64,000 nt of DNA from Hyphomicrobiaceae bacterium (GTDB lineage: Bacteria > Pseudomonadota > Alphaproteobacteria > Rhizobiales > Hyphomicrobiaceae), in contig JAEUMD010000008.1 in the NCBI GenBank assembly GCA_016793635.1, forward strand, positions 310,001-374,000, written 5' to 3'. The position numbers and the translations under genes are program-made. Positions within the stretch are counted from its first letter, which is position 1. Each line of letters starts with the position of its first letter. The notes beneath the pieces were generated by a model. The model did no database searches. It had not been told where the DNA came from and saw only the letters and a list, made by a program, of their open reading frames with translations. This document shows positions 1 to 9,234 of the stretch, piece after piece.

Positions 1-8
1 CGGCGAAA

Positions 9-34
9 GCGAGACCTCCCGAAGGAAGTCTCGC
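9..34 (-). terminator. Hairpin terminator downstream of the cytochrome c gene
   Basis: The 7-bp arms GCGAGAC (9-15) and GTCTCGC (28-34) are perfectly complementary, and the inner bases CTCC/GGAA extend the stem imperfectly. Read on the minus strand the hairpin lies about 60 bases past the stop of the cytochrome gene and is followed by TTTCG, a weak U-tract. Its core (CCTCCCGAAGGA) recurs in the terminator near 42.75 kb. Confidence 0.6.
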
Positions 35-93
35 CTGCCAAGGCCACGTGCCGGGGGACCAGCAGTAACGCTTGTTTGGCACGGGGCCCCTGC

Positions 94-522
94 TCAGCCG
101 TCGTGCTTCGACTCGATGAATGCGCGGATCGCCCACATGGCCTCCTGGCTCAGCACGCCCTCGAAGCCCGGCATCTTGGTGACACCGTTGATCGTGGCGC
201 CGCGGCGAATGCGCTCCATGAACCACTCGTCGCCAACCTCACCCTTTTCCAAGTAGCGCAGATCCGGCGCCAAGCCACCCGAGATCACGTCGAGGCCATG
301 GCAGCGCGCGCAGTTCTGGTTGTATCCCGACGACCCGATCTTGATCGCCGTCTCGTTGCCGACGTAGGGGTTCTTCGAGCGCCACTGCTCGCCGAGCTGC
401 TCGAGTCCGGTGGTGTCGACAGGCTGCGGCGCGACATCGCCATGCGCGCCGACGCTGGCCACGCCGACGCAGAGCGCCAAGCCAGCCACGACGGCCGGTG
501 CGATCACACGGTTCAAAATCAT
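94..522 (-). CDS. c-type cytochrome, PedF/cytochrome c-550-like
   Basis: A 142-residue exported monohaem cytochrome c. It starts with a signal peptide (MILNRVIAP... through SVGAHG, about 26 residues). The haem motif CARCH lies near residue 73, and a Met in TKMPGF is a likely distal ligand. The start at 522 was chosen because GGAGAG precedes it and the signal peptide begins there; a longer frame upstream adds no recognisable sequence. It diverges from two PQQ-catabolism accessory genes, and cytochromes of this type accept electrons from PQQ-dependent alcohol dehydrogenases in the periplasm. That role is inferred from family resemblance and context. The dehydrogenase itself is not in the window. 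Confidence 0.85.
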   Translation of the reverse strand: MILNRVIAPAVVAGLALCVGVASVGAHGDVAPQPVDTTGLEQLGEQWRSKNPYVGNETAIKIGSSGYNQNCARCHGLDVISGGLAPDLRYLEKGEVGDEWFMERIRRGATINGVTKMPGFEGVLSQEAMWAIRAFIESKHDG

Positions 523-947
523 CGAAGGCTCTCCGCGTTCCTCTCGGGGGGGTGTTGTTAATTGCTTTGTTGCTTCGAGAGTAGACAGAGCAAATAACGC
601 CCGGAATTGCCAAATAGTGCAACCGGCGAGCAAATTGCCTTCCGGCGCCCATCCGAGTTGTTGATCCACCGGGGTGAACGACCATGTTTTGTACGATAGT
701 ACACTTCATGACCGGTGACGGCACGGCATAGCATCCTCGGCAGACGATCCCGGCCGAACGGGCCTCTCCAGCGCGTTCGAGGACAAGCATCGGGACCAGG
801 GAGGACCTCGCCGGCCGGCGCGATTGCGTCGCCGCACTCCGAGCGACGTCAGACGACAGGCACCGCGGAACCGCTCTCCGGCCATTCGACCGGCCCCGCG
901 AGCGCGCGTCGTTCGCGCCAGCTCGATGACAGGTATCAACAGACGTG
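523..947. other. Intergenic region between divergent PQQ-catabolism genes
   Basis: These 425 bases separate the divergently transcribed cytochrome and beta-propeller genes and should carry both promoters. A short palindrome, GTAC-GATA-GTAC, lies at 691-702. No sigma-54 promoter or convincing gene was seen; the open frames here have no ribosome-binding site and no recognisable sequence. Confidence 0.5.
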
Positions 948-2009
948 ATGACCGCTTCCGCCTCGCGGCTTTCCTCCTTTTTCCCGAAAAGATTGGCTGC
1001 CGGGACTTACGCCCTCGCGGCGCCCATTCTCGCCGTCTCTGCCTTCCTCTCGGTCCGCATCGCGCTCGCCGCCATCGCCGGCTCGGCCTCGGCGCTGGCG
1101 CACGAGGTCTATGTATCGAACGAGAAAGACAACTCGATCTCCGTGATCGATTCCCGCTCGCTCGAGGTGGTACGCACGTTCAAGGTCGGGCAACGCCCGC
1201 GCGGCATCACCTTCTCGCGCGACTACAAGACATTCTACGTCTGCGCCAGCGATAGCGACGCCGTGCAGGTGTTCGATGCGGAGACGGACAAGCATCTCTA
1301 CGATCTCCCCTCGGGCGACGATCCCGAGCAGTTCGCAGTGTCGCCGGACAACGCCCGCCTCTACATCGCCAACGAGGACAACGCGGTCACCACCGTCATC
1401 GACCTCGCCCAGCGCAAGGTCATCCGTCAGGTCGATGTCGGCATCGAGCCCGAGGGCATCGCCGTGTCGCCCGACAACAAAATCGCCATAGCGACGTCCG
1501 AGACGACGAACATGGCACATTTCATCAATACCGAAAGCTTCGAGGTCTACGACAACGTTCTGGTCGATGCCCGCCCGCGGCACGCCGAGTTCACGCAAGA
1601 CGGTAAGCTGCTCTGGGTCTCCTCCGAAATCGGCGGTAGCGTTTCGGTGATCGACGTCGCCACGCGCAAAGTTGTCAAGACGATCACCTTCACCATTCCG
1701 GGCGTGCGCTCCGACATGGTCCAGCCGGTCGGGATGAAGCTCGCCAAGAACGACACGCTGGCTTTCGTCGCGCTTGGCCCCGCCAACCGCGTCGCCGTCG
1801 TCGATGCGCGCACCTACGAGGTTTTGAAGTATATTCTCGTCGGGCAGCGCGTCTGGCACATGGCGATGACACCGGAAGAGGATCTGCTGTTCACCACCAA
1901 TGGCGTAACCAACGACGTAACCGTGATCGATGTGGCGCGGCTTGCGGCGGTGAAGTCGATTTCCGTCGGGCGCTATCCATGGGGCGCGGCCATCAAGCCG
2001 AAGACATGA
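948..2009 (+). CDS. PQQ-dependent catabolism-associated YVTN beta-propeller protein
   Basis: A 353-residue secreted beta-propeller. The N-terminal signal sequence ends near ASALA-HEVY. After it come about seven repeats of the YVTN type, for example VYVSNEKDNSISVID, LYIANEDNAVTTVID and LFTTNGVTNDVTVID. This matches the family of propellers found beside PQQ-dependent alcohol dehydrogenases; the exact function in that family is not settled. An in-frame GTG three bases earlier is an alternative start, and neither has a strong ribosome-binding site. The stop overlaps the ATG of the next gene (ATGA), which indicates translational coupling with the CXXCW-motif protein. Confidence 0.85.
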   Translation: MTASASRLSSFFPKRLAAGTYALAAPILAVSAFLSVRIALAAIAGSASALAHEVYVSNEKDNSISVIDSRSLEVVRTFKVGQRPRGITFSRDYKTFYVCASDSDAVQVFDAETDKHLYDLPSGDDPEQFAVSPDNARLYIANEDNAVTTVIDLAQRKVIRQVDVGIEPEGIAVSPDNKIAIATSETTNMAHFINTESFEVYDNVLVDARPRHAEFTQDGKLLWVSSEIGGSVSVIDVATRKVVKTITFTIPGVRSDMVQPVGMKLAKNDTLAFVALGPANRVAVVDARTYEVLKYILVGQRVWHMAMTPEEDLLFTTNGVTNDVTVIDVARLAAVKSISVGRYPWGAAIKPKT

Positions 2010-2644
2010 TCGTCAGAGCGAACGTCCTTGCTGCCTTCCTGCCAGCGCCACTCCGGCTGGCATCGCTGTTGTTCGCGTCATTCTTGCTCGCGTCATTCCT
2101 TCTCACGTCAACGCCGTCGCGCGGGGAGCCAGATTCGGCCTTCGATCCCGAAACCGGCTACCGCATCGCGCGCTATCAGGCCGCCGTACCGGAGAAACCG
2201 CCGGCCGGCGAGCGTGTATGGATCGACGACATCGACCGCCTCGTCCGCGACGCGCATGCAGTGCTACTCGACGTGTCGCCGATCCATGGCGCCGGGTACG
2301 ACAAGGCGAGCGGTGCATGGCGGATCAGCAAGCCGCACGAGACATTGCCTGGCGCGACTTGGTTGCCAGAAGTCGGACGCGGCGACATCAATCCCGCGGT
2401 CGCGCGCTTTTTCGCGCGTGAGCTCGCGCGACTCACCGGTGGCGACAAGACGCGCGCCATCGTCATCTTCTGCAACGCGGACTGCTGGATGTCCTGGAAC
2501 GCCGTGAAGCGTGCCGCGAGTTTCGGCTATAGCGGCCTCAAGTGGTTCCCCGAGGGCACGGACGGGTGGCGCGACTTCGACCGCGCACTGGTTGCAGCCG
2601 TGCCTGTGCCGCTCGACATTGCACGAGACACCGCACCTGAGTAG
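2006..2644 (+). CDS. PQQ-dependent catabolism-associated CXXCW motif protein (rhodanese-like)
   Basis: A 212-residue exported protein. A hydrophobic N-terminal segment (about residues 8-35) looks like a signal peptide or anchor. The C-terminal half carries the diagnostic motif CNADCW followed by SWNAVKRAASFGY, typical of the rhodanese-like proteins linked to PQQ-dependent catabolism. ATGA overlap with the propeller gene supports a two-gene operon. Proteins of this class are thought to serve the periplasmic quinoprotein dehydrogenase system; the substrate is unknown. The gene ends 25 bases from the convergent acyl-CoA dehydrogenase gene. Confidence 0.85.
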   Translation: MIVRANVLAAFLPAPLRLASLLFASFLLASFLLTSTPSRGEPDSAFDPETGYRIARYQAAVPEKPPAGERVWIDDIDRLVRDAHAVLLDVSPIHGAGYDKASGAWRISKPHETLPGATWLPEVGRGDINPAVARFFARELARLTGGDKTRAIVIFCNADCWMSWNAVKRAASFGYSGLKWFPEGTDGWRDFDRALVAAVPVPLDIARDTAPE

Positions 2645-2669
2645 ATGCGCGCCGGATTGGCGCTTGCTC

Positions 2670-3860
2670 TCAAAATGCGCTGATGCCGGTTATCGCGCGG
2701 CCAAGGATGAGCGCGTGAATGTCGTGAGTGCCCTCGTAGGTATTCACCGCCTCGAGGTTCACCATGTGACGCATCACGTCGTACTCGTCCGAGATGCCGT
2801 TGCCGCCAAGCATGTCACGCGCGGCACGCGCGATCTCCAGCGCCTTGCCGCACGAGTTGCGTTTGACGATGGACGTCACCTCGGGTGCGGCGGCGCCCGT
2901 GTCCTTCATCCGCCCAAGACGCAGGCAGGCGCCATAGCCGAGCGCGATCTCCGTCAACATGTCGGCGAGCTTCTTCTGCACGAGCTGGTTGGCGGCGATC
3001 GGCCGGCCGAACTGCGTTCTGTCGATCACATACTGGCGCGCCTTGCGGAAGCAATCCTCGGCGGCGCCCAGCGCTCCCCAGGAGATACCGTAACGTGCCG
3101 AGTTGAGGCAGGTGAATGGCCCCTTGAGCCCGGCGGCATTCGGCAGCATGGCGTCGTCACCGACCCGGACGTCGTCGAGCACGATCTCGCCCGTCACGGA
3201 TGCCCTGAGACCGACCTTCCCATGGATGGCGGGCGTCGTGAGGCCATCCGCGCCCCTCTCCACGATGAAGCCGCGAATGACGCCGTCCTCGGTCTTCGCC
3301 CATACCACCATCACGTCGGCGATCGGTGCATTCGAAATCCAAGTCTTGGCGCCGGAGAGACGCCACCCGCCGTCGCACTTGCGGGCGCGCGTCGCCATCG
3401 AGCCCGGATCGGAACCGTGATCCGGCTCGGTCAGGCCGAAGCAGCCGATCATGCGGCCAGCGGCTAGCTCGGGCAGATAGCGCTGCCGCTGCTCCTCCGA
3501 GCCGAATGCATAGATCGGCAGCATCACTAGCGAGGACTGCACGCTCATCATCGACCGGTAGCCCGAGTCGATGCGCTCGATCTCGCGGGCAACGAGCCCG
3601 TAACAGACATAGTTGAGACCGGCGCCACCGTAGCGCTCGGGCAGCGTCACGCCGAGCAGGCCGAGTTCGCCCATCTCGCGGAAAATCGACGGATCGGTCA
3701 CTTCTGACCGGAACGCTTCGCGCACACGCGGGTAGAGCTTGTCCTCGGCATAGCGCCGGGCGGTCTCCGCCACCATGCGCTCCTGCTCGTCGAGCTCGCC
3801 AGCGAGAAGGAGCGGATCCTCCCAATCGAAAACCGGCTTGTCGACAACCGCGCTTGTCAT
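2670..3860 (-). CDS. Glutaryl-CoA dehydrogenase-like acyl-CoA dehydrogenase
   Basis: A 396-residue flavoprotein of the acyl-CoA dehydrogenase family. Seen in order are the helical N-terminal domain, the FAD-binding stretch [16 protein letters not shown], the mid beta-domain with [18 protein letters not shown], and the C-terminal domain ending [21 protein letters not shown], whose Glu (near residue 376) is the expected catalytic base. The length and the motifs [17 protein letters not shown] and [21 protein letters not shown] best fit glutaryl-CoA dehydrogenase, which oxidises and decarboxylates glutaryl-CoA to crotonyl-CoA in lysine/tryptophan breakdown. A TTG four codons upstream (3872) is an alternative start. 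No pathway neighbours confirm the substrate. Confidence 0.88.
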   Translation of the reverse strand: MTSAVVDKPVFDWEDPLLLAGELDEQERMVAETARRYAEDKLYPRVREAFRSEVTDPSIFREMGELGLLGVTLPERYGGAGLNYVCYGLVAREIERIDSGYRSMMSVQSSLVMLPIYAFGSEEQRQRYLPELAAGRMIGCFGLTEPDHGSDPGSMATRARKCDGGWRLSGAKTWISNAPIADVMVVWAKTEDGVIRGFIVERGADGLTTPAIHGKVGLRASVTGEIVLDDVRVGDDAMLPNAAGLKGPFTCLNSARYGISWGALGAAEDCFRKARQYVIDRTQFGRPIAANQLVQKKLADMLTEIALGYGACLRLGRMKDTGAAAPEVTSIVKRNSCGKALEIARAARDMLGGNGISDEYDVMRHMVNLEAVNTYEGTHDIHALILGRAITGISAF

Positions 3861-3932
3861 TGCTGCATCCAACTATCTGCCCGCTCAGGAGACTTTGATA
3901 GCACGCCCGCCCCGAGTGTCATGTGTGCTCGG

Positions 3933-6458
3933 TCAAGTGCCGCGCGGCTTGGCGCGCGCGGTCGGCGCGGCGGAAGCCGGATCGTCCGGCCAGGGGTGGC
4001 GAGGATAGCGGCCGCGCATCTGCGATTTGACGTCGGCCCACGAGCCCTTCCAGAAGCCGGGCAGGTCACGCGTCACCTGGATCGGCCGGTGGGCGGGCGA
4101 CAACAGTTCGAGCGTCAATGGCAGCCGCCCTCCGGCAATCGCCGGATGTTCCTTGAGGCCGAACAGCTCCTGCACGCGGATGGCGAGGCGCGGCGCCCCC
4201 GCGCCATCGTAGTCTATGGCATGGCGGTTGCCCGTCGGGGCCTCGAAATGGGTCGGCGCCGCCGCTTCGAGCCGGCGCTTCAGATCATACGGGATCAGCG
4301 CCTCTAGCGCATTGCCGAGATCGCCAGCGTTGATCTCGGCCGCCTTGGTCTTGCCGACGAGGAACGGAGCGAGCCAAATCGCGGGCGAGAGTGCCAGGGC
4401 AGCATCGGAGAGATCGGGCCAGGCGCCACCCTCCGCCGCGCGCAGAAATGCGATACGGTCCCTGAGCTGAGCCTGCGCCCTGCTCCATGGCAAGGTGCCG
4501 ACACCCGCCCGTGCAGCGCCCTCGGCGAGCGCGCAGGCGACGTCGCTCCCCGCCTCCACAGCACGGGGTTCCGCTGCGAGCGTGATGGCGCCGAGCCGCC
4601 GCAAGCGACGCGCGCGAACCGCACCTGCCTGCTCGTCGTAGGCTATCTCGTCGAGCGTTCGGATGCGCCCGCCGGCAATGGCCGCGATTTCCTCCTCGCT
4701 CGCCCGGGCCGCCAGCAGAATTCGCGCCTCCGCCGCCTTGCCCTGCATTTCGGCGACGACGAGGAAGGGAGCGCGGGCCAGCGCATCGACGGCCTCGACC
4801 GACGCCGCCCTGCCGTTGGCCAGAAGAAACTGTCCCGGCGCGCCGCGGGCCTTGGCGATGCGGTCCGGGTAAGCGGCGGCGAGCAGCTCGGCAAGTCCCG
4901 CCGCCGGCCGATCTGCACCACTGGCGTCAGGGAGGGTCTGCGCGCGCGTCGGCATCGCCTGTCGCGCCCAGCCCTCGGCCATGCGCCGCATATCACTTCC
5001 CCGGCGCGAGCGGTCCCGCCGGAAGGCGTCGAGCCTGTGTGCGAGGTCGCGGTCGTTTCCGCCGAGGCCACGCTCGACAAGCAAAGCCGCGATCTCCGCA
5101 GCGAGGCGCACGGCGTCTCGACCGCCGATCCGCTCGGCCGCAAGCAGCATACGGGCGATGCGCGGCGGCAGAGGTAGCTGGCGCAGGCGCCGGCCCTGCT
5201 CGGTGATGCGCCCGCCGGAATCGATCGCGCCCAGCGCTGCGAGCTCGTCACGTGCGGCGGAGAGCGCTGCTTTTGGCGGCGCATCGAGGAACGCGAGTGT
5301 CGCCGGATCGGTCGCGCCCCATTCGGCGCAATCGAGCACGAGACCGGTGAGGTCCGCGGCGCGGATCTCGGGATCGGCGAACGCGGGCAGGCTCTGCGTC
5401 TGCGGCTCGTCCCACAGGCGGTAGCAGACGCCCGGCTCGGTGCGCCCGGCGCGTCCCCGCCGCTGGTCCACGGATGCGCGTGACGCTTTAACCGTCTCGA
5501 GGCGCGACATGCCGATACCGGGCTCGTACCGCGGCACACGGGCAAGTCCGGCGTCGACGACGACGCGAACACCCTCGATCGTAAGTGAGGTTTCCGCGAT
5601 CGACGTCGCGAGCACCACCTTGCGCGTGCCGGCAGGAGCCGGTTCGATCGCCGCATCCTGCGCCGCTGCATCCATCGCGCCGTAGAGTGGAGCGAGGAGC
5701 ACATCTCCCCCAAGCGAACGCTCCTCGAGTCGCTCGACGACGCGGCGGATCTCGCCCTGGCCGGGGAGGAACGCGAGCAGCGAACCCTTCTCCGCGCGCA
5801 ATGCGCGTTCGATGGCATCCGCCACTTGATCCTCGAGCCGCCGCGCCGGGTCACGCCCTAGATAACGCGTCTCGACCGGATAAGCGCGCCCTTCGCTTTC
5901 GATCAACGGCGCGCCGCCGAGAAGCGTCGCGACGCGCACCGCCTCGAGCGTCGCCGACATCACCAGGATGCGCAGGTCCGGCCGCAGGGCATCCTGCGCG
6001 TCGCGCGCCAGGGCGAGCCCAAGGTCGGCGTCCAGCGAACGCTCGTGGAACTCGTCGAACAGCACGGCACCGACGCCCTTCAGCTCGGGATCATCGAGAA
6101 TCATGCGTGTAAATACGCCTTCCGTCACCACCTCGACGCGCGTCGCGGGGCCTACCTTCGAGGCGAGCCGGGCACGAATACCGATCCGCCCGCCAACGGC
6201 TTCGCCAAGCGTCGTCGCCATGCGCTCGGCGGCATTGCGAGCAGCGAGGCGGCGAGGCTCCAGCACGAGGATCTTGCCGCCTTGCCGCCACGGTGCATCG
6301 AGTAGCGCAAGCGGAACGCGCGTCGTTTTGCCGGCTCCGGGCGGCGCAACGAGCACCGCCGATGTCGACTGCTCGAGCGCCCGCTGGAGATCGGGAAGCA
6401 CGCTGTCGATCGGCAACGGCGCGTCGGGCCGCATGTCGCGGAACTCCTCATCTGTCAT
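3933..6458 (-). CDS. hrpB: ATP-dependent RNA helicase HrpB
   Basis: An 841-residue DExH-box helicase of the HrpB subfamily. Walker A is APPGAGKTT near residue 40, motif II is DEFHERS near 137, motif III is SAT, and motif VI is QRRGRAGRTEPG. A helicase-associated region and the long HrpB-specific C-terminal domain follow, with the typical ending PIQVTRDLPGFWKGSW. Length and domain order are normal for the family. HrpB is an accessory helicase presumed to act in RNA metabolism, and its partner RNAs are not established. It is transcribed alone, between an acyl-CoA dehydrogenase gene downstream and a divergent acyltransferase gene upstream. Confidence 0.95.
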   Translation of the reverse strand: MTDEEFRDMRPDAPLPIDSVLPDLQRALEQSTSAVLVAPPGAGKTTRVPLALLDAPWRQGGKILVLEPRRLAARNAAERMATTLGEAVGGRIGIRARLASKVGPATRVEVVTEGVFTRMILDDPELKGVGAVLFDEFHERSLDADLGLALARDAQDALRPDLRILVMSATLEAVRVATLLGGAPLIESEGRAYPVETRYLGRDPARRLEDQVADAIERALRAEKGSLLAFLPGQGEIRRVVERLEERSLGGDVLLAPLYGAMDAAAQDAAIEPAPAGTRKVVLATSIAETSLTIEGVRVVVDAGLARVPRYEPGIGMSRLETVKASRASVDQRRGRAGRTEPGVCYRLWDEPQTQSLPAFADPEIRAADLTGLVLDCAEWGATDPATLAFLDAPPKAALSAARDELAALGAIDSGGRITEQGRRLRQLPLPPRIARMLLAAERIGGRDAVRLAAEIAALLVERGLGGNDRDLAHRLDAFRRDRSRRGSDMRRMAEGWARQAMPTRAQTLPDASGADRPAAGLAELLAAAYPDRIAKARGAPGQFLLANGRAASVEAVDALARAPFLVVAEMQGKAAEARILLAARASEEEIAAIAGGRIRTLDEIAYDEQAGAVRARRLRRLGAITLAAEPRAVEAGSDVACALAEGAARAGVGTLPWSRAQAQLRDRIAFLRAAEGGAWPDLSDAALALSPAIWLAPFLVGKTKAAEINAGDLGNALEALIPYDLKRRLEAAAPTHFEAPTGNRHAIDYDGAGAPRLAIRVQELFGLKEHPAIAGGRLPLTLELLSPAHRPIQVTRDLPGFWKGSWADVKSQMRGRYPRHPWPDDPASAAPTARAKPRGT

Positions 6459-6561
6459 TCAAACGTATACGAACTTGGTTCCACCCGGAGCTTCGCCTAT
6501 GATCGCCGCCGCGCGGGCGCAGGTATCACCTCCGCGCTTTGCGCTTGTCGAACGAGGCAGC

Positions 6562-7101
6562 ATGAGCAGCCACCCCCCATCCTCAACACCGCCGAACCGG
6601 ACAGCAACCGCCCCGGCGCTTAGAGCCCTTTCGCCCGAGGCCGCGCAAGAGGCGATGGCGCGTTCCAAGCTGCTCTCCGCGTCACTCGGCGGCGTCGTCG
6701 CCGTGCTGATACAGTCTCCCGACTACAAGTTCCACACGCTTGCCGATCTCGAATGGCTGGTAGGCCCATCGCTGGCGTTGCAGCAGTTCGCCCTGCTCGA
6801 GGGGCGCACGCCGGATGGCGCCAACCTCTACCCCGTCGCCACGGTGCTCTGGGCGCTGGTTTCGGCCGAGGTGGATGCGCGCCTCATGCGCGAGCTGGAC
6901 CGCCCGATCCGTCTGGCACCGGGCGAATGGCGTTCGGGCTCAATCCCCTGGATCGTCATAGCGACCGGCGAGCGCAAGGCTCTTCCAGCCCTGCTCGAGA
7001 AGCTCGCCGCCACGAAGTTCAAGGATGCGCCGCCGAAACTCCGCGTTGTCGGCGCGGACGGTCGGGTGAGCGTCGGGCGCCTGCAAAGCAAGATCCCGTA
7101 A
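6562..7101 (+). CDS. HlyC/RtxC-like toxin-activating lysine acyltransferase
   Basis: A 179-residue protein resembling HlyC-family acyltransferases, which transfer fatty acyl groups from acyl-ACP to lysines of RTX proteins before type I secretion. Recognisable stretches are QSPDYKFHTLADLEWLVGP (residues about 52-70), PVATVLWALVSAEVDARL and SGSIPWIVIATGERKALPALL. The usual SPxH motif reads SPDY here, so the expected catalytic histidine appears replaced by tyrosine, although a histidine occurs three residues later. It lies 204 bases ahead of a type I secretion ABC transporter and adaptor on the same strand, which supports the family call. No RTX substrate gene is in the window. Confidence 0.75.
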   Translation: MSSHPPSSTPPNRTATAPALRALSPEAAQEAMARSKLLSASLGGVVAVLIQSPDYKFHTLADLEWLVGPSLALQQFALLEGRTPDGANLYPVATVLWALVSAEVDARLMRELDRPIRLAPGEWRSGSIPWIVIATGERKALPALLEKLAATKFKDAPPKLRVVGADGRVSVGRLQSKIP

Positions 7102-7305
7102 CACGGTGACAACCGGACGGAGGACTACCGCCGCGCGTGGCGGATTGGCGCCACAGGCCAACAAATCAATGCTCACAATCTCCACAACCGCTGGTCGCGC
7201 GCGTTAAGTTGCCGCTGTCCTTGCGGATATGCCTTCCAAGAACTTTACCGGCGCCATCTCCGGGGCCACCAGGACCTGGCAATATTTTGCTTCGGGGTAG
7301 CGCAC

Positions 7306-9234
7306 ATGATGACGCCCGCCGGCCACAACCGACGTGCCGCCGCAGGCCGCAGCGGGGATGGCAACTCCGTCTCACGGGCGCTGCGCCGCCGCCTCGGCGT
7401 TCTGACGATCGCCGGGCTGATCTCGGGTCTCATCAACCTCTTGGCGCTGACCGGCTCGTTCTACATGCTCCAGGTCTACGACCGCGTGCTGCCATCGCAT
7501 TCTGTGCAGACGCTTGTCGGCCTGAGTATTCTGCTGGTGCTGCTCTACATCGCTTACGGTCTGCTCGACTTCTTTCGGGCGCGGATCATGAGCCGCGTCG
7601 GAATCGGTTTCGACCGCGAGATCGCGGGGACCGCCTTCTCGGTCGTGCAATTCCTTCCGCTCCGAACCCGCGGCAGCGGAGACGGCCTGCAACCGGTCCG
7701 CGACCTCGACGCCATTCGCAGCTTCCTTTCGGGGCAGGGCCCGACCGCCCTGTTCGACCTGCCGTGGATCCCCGTATACCTCGGCGTCGTCTACCTCCTG
7801 CATCCCCTGCTCGGGCTCTTCGCACTCGTCGGCGCCGTCGTTCTCATTGCGCTGACGCTGCTCGCCGACCTGCGGAGCAAGGCGCCGATGCGGCAGGCCG
7901 CGGAAAGTGCAGCCATGCGCGCCGCGCTCGCCGAGGCTGCCGTACGCAACACCGAGGCCGCCCGCGCGCTCGGCATGTCGGCCCCCATCAGCGAGCGATG
8001 GCAGGCACTCAATGCGCGCTTTGTCGCCCAGCATACGGCGGCGGCCGACGCAGCGACTGCACTCGGCTCGGTCAGCAAGGTGATGCGACTTCTACTGCAA
8101 TCGGGCATGCTCGGCCTCGGCGCCTACTTCGCCCTGCTCGGAGAGGTCACCGCCGGCACCATCATCGCCGCCTCGATCACCATGTCGCGCGCGCTCGCGC
8201 CCGTCGAAATCGCGATTGCCCATTGGCGCGGTCTGGTGCTGGCCCGCCAGAGCTACCGCCGTCTCGCCGACATCGCCGCGAACATGGCGCTCGACACCGC
8301 TAGCCAGCTGTCTCTACCCGTGCCATTGCACGCGCTCTCAGTCACAAGTCTCTTTGTCACGCCGCCGGGCGCGCGCGGGCCCGCACTTCGCAATGTCGCG
8401 TTCGAACTCAAGGCCGGCGACGGTCTCGGCGTCGTCGGCCCGACCGCATCGGGCAAGTCGACGCTGGCACGGGCGCTCGTCGGCATCTGGCCGCCCTCGC
8501 ATCCCGATTCCTCGGTGCGGCTCGACGGTGCGACACTCGACCAATGGCCTCCAGCGATCCTTGGCCGGCACATCGGCTACCTGCCGCAGGATGTGGAACT
8601 GATCGACGGCACAATCGCCGAGAACATTGCCCGCTTCGATCCGTCCGCCACCGACGCCGAGATCGTCGCTGCCGCCATGTCCGCGCATTGCCACGACCTG
8701 ATCGTCCGCCTGCCCGAGGGCTACCAGACGCGCGTCGGTGGCAGCGGCGGGCAGCCGGTTTCGGGCGGTCAGCGCCAACGAATTGCGCTCGCCCGTGCGC
8801 TGTTCCGCGATCCATTCCTGGTCGTCCTCGACGAACCGAACTCCAACCTTGATCACGATGGTGAAACGGCGCTGGTGCAGGCTATCGCCGGCGTTCGGCG
8901 CCGCGGCGGCATCGCCGTCGTCGTGGCCCACAAGGCGCGAGCACTGGCGGCTGTCGACCGAGTGCTGGCACTGGCGGGCGGCGATCAACGTCTGATCGGC
9001 CCACGCGACGACGTGCTGCGCTCGCTGCTCCAACCACCGCCCGCCACAACGCAGCATGCGACATCCGGCGGTGAAACCCAGGCTCGCGTGGTGCGCGGCA
9101 CTGTTCAGCGAACGAAGACCGGCCCGCCCGAGCCCACGGCCGCGACGGTTGGCACAGCAAAGAGCGCACTTGCAGCGCACGATCTGCCGGGGCGCGTCGT
9201 CATTCCGCACGCCGAACCGAAGGCCGGCACATGA
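7306..9234 (+). CDS. Type I secretion system permease/ATPase (PrtD-like ABC transporter)
   Basis: A 642-residue inner-membrane ABC exporter. The N-terminal half has about six transmembrane helices starting at GVLTIAGLISGLINLLAL. The ATPase half has Walker A GPTASGKST (near residue 383), signature VSGGQRQRIALARAL and Walker B LVVLDEPNSNLD. No C39 peptidase domain is present, which fits the PrtD group that exports RTX proteins with a C-terminal signal. The last ~70 residues form a Pro/Thr/Ala-rich extension. The stop overlaps the start of the HlyD-family adaptor gene (ATGA). The secreted substrate and the TolC-type outer-membrane partner are not in the window. Confidence 0.92.
   Translation: MMTPAGHNRRAAAGRSGDGNSVSRALRRRLGVLTIAGLISGLINLLALTGSFYMLQVYDRVLPSHSVQTLVGLSILLVLLYIAYGLLDFFRARIMSRVGIGFDREIAGTAFSVVQFLPLRTRGSGDGLQPVRDLDAIRSFLSGQGPTALFDLPWIPVYLGVVYLLHPLLGLFALVGAVVLIALTLLADLRSKAPMRQAAESAAMRAALAEAAVRNTEAARALGMSAPISERWQALNARFVAQHTAAADAATALGSVSKVMRLLLQSGMLGLGAYFALLGEVTAGTIIAASITMSRALAPVEIAIAHWRGLVLARQSYRRLADIAANMALDTASQLSLPVPLHALSVTSLFVTPPGARGPALRNVAFELKAGDGLGVVGPTASGKSTLARALVGIWPPSHPDSSVRLDGATLDQWPPAILGRHIGYLPQDVELIDGTIAENIARFDPSATDAEIVAAAMSAHCHDLIVRLPEGYQTRVGGSGGQPVSGGQRQRIALARALFRDPFLVVLDEPNSNLDHDGETALVQAIAGVRRRGGIAVVVAHKARALAAVDRVLALAGGDQRLIGPRDDVLRSLLQPPPATTQHATSGGETQARVVRGTVQRTKTGPPEPTAATVGTAKSALAAHDLPGRVVIPHAEPKAGT

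Noticed and set aside
7137-8303. A 388-codon frame over the ABC transporter gene
   Set aside because: Arginine-rich shadow of the true frame, which carries all ABC transporter motifs.
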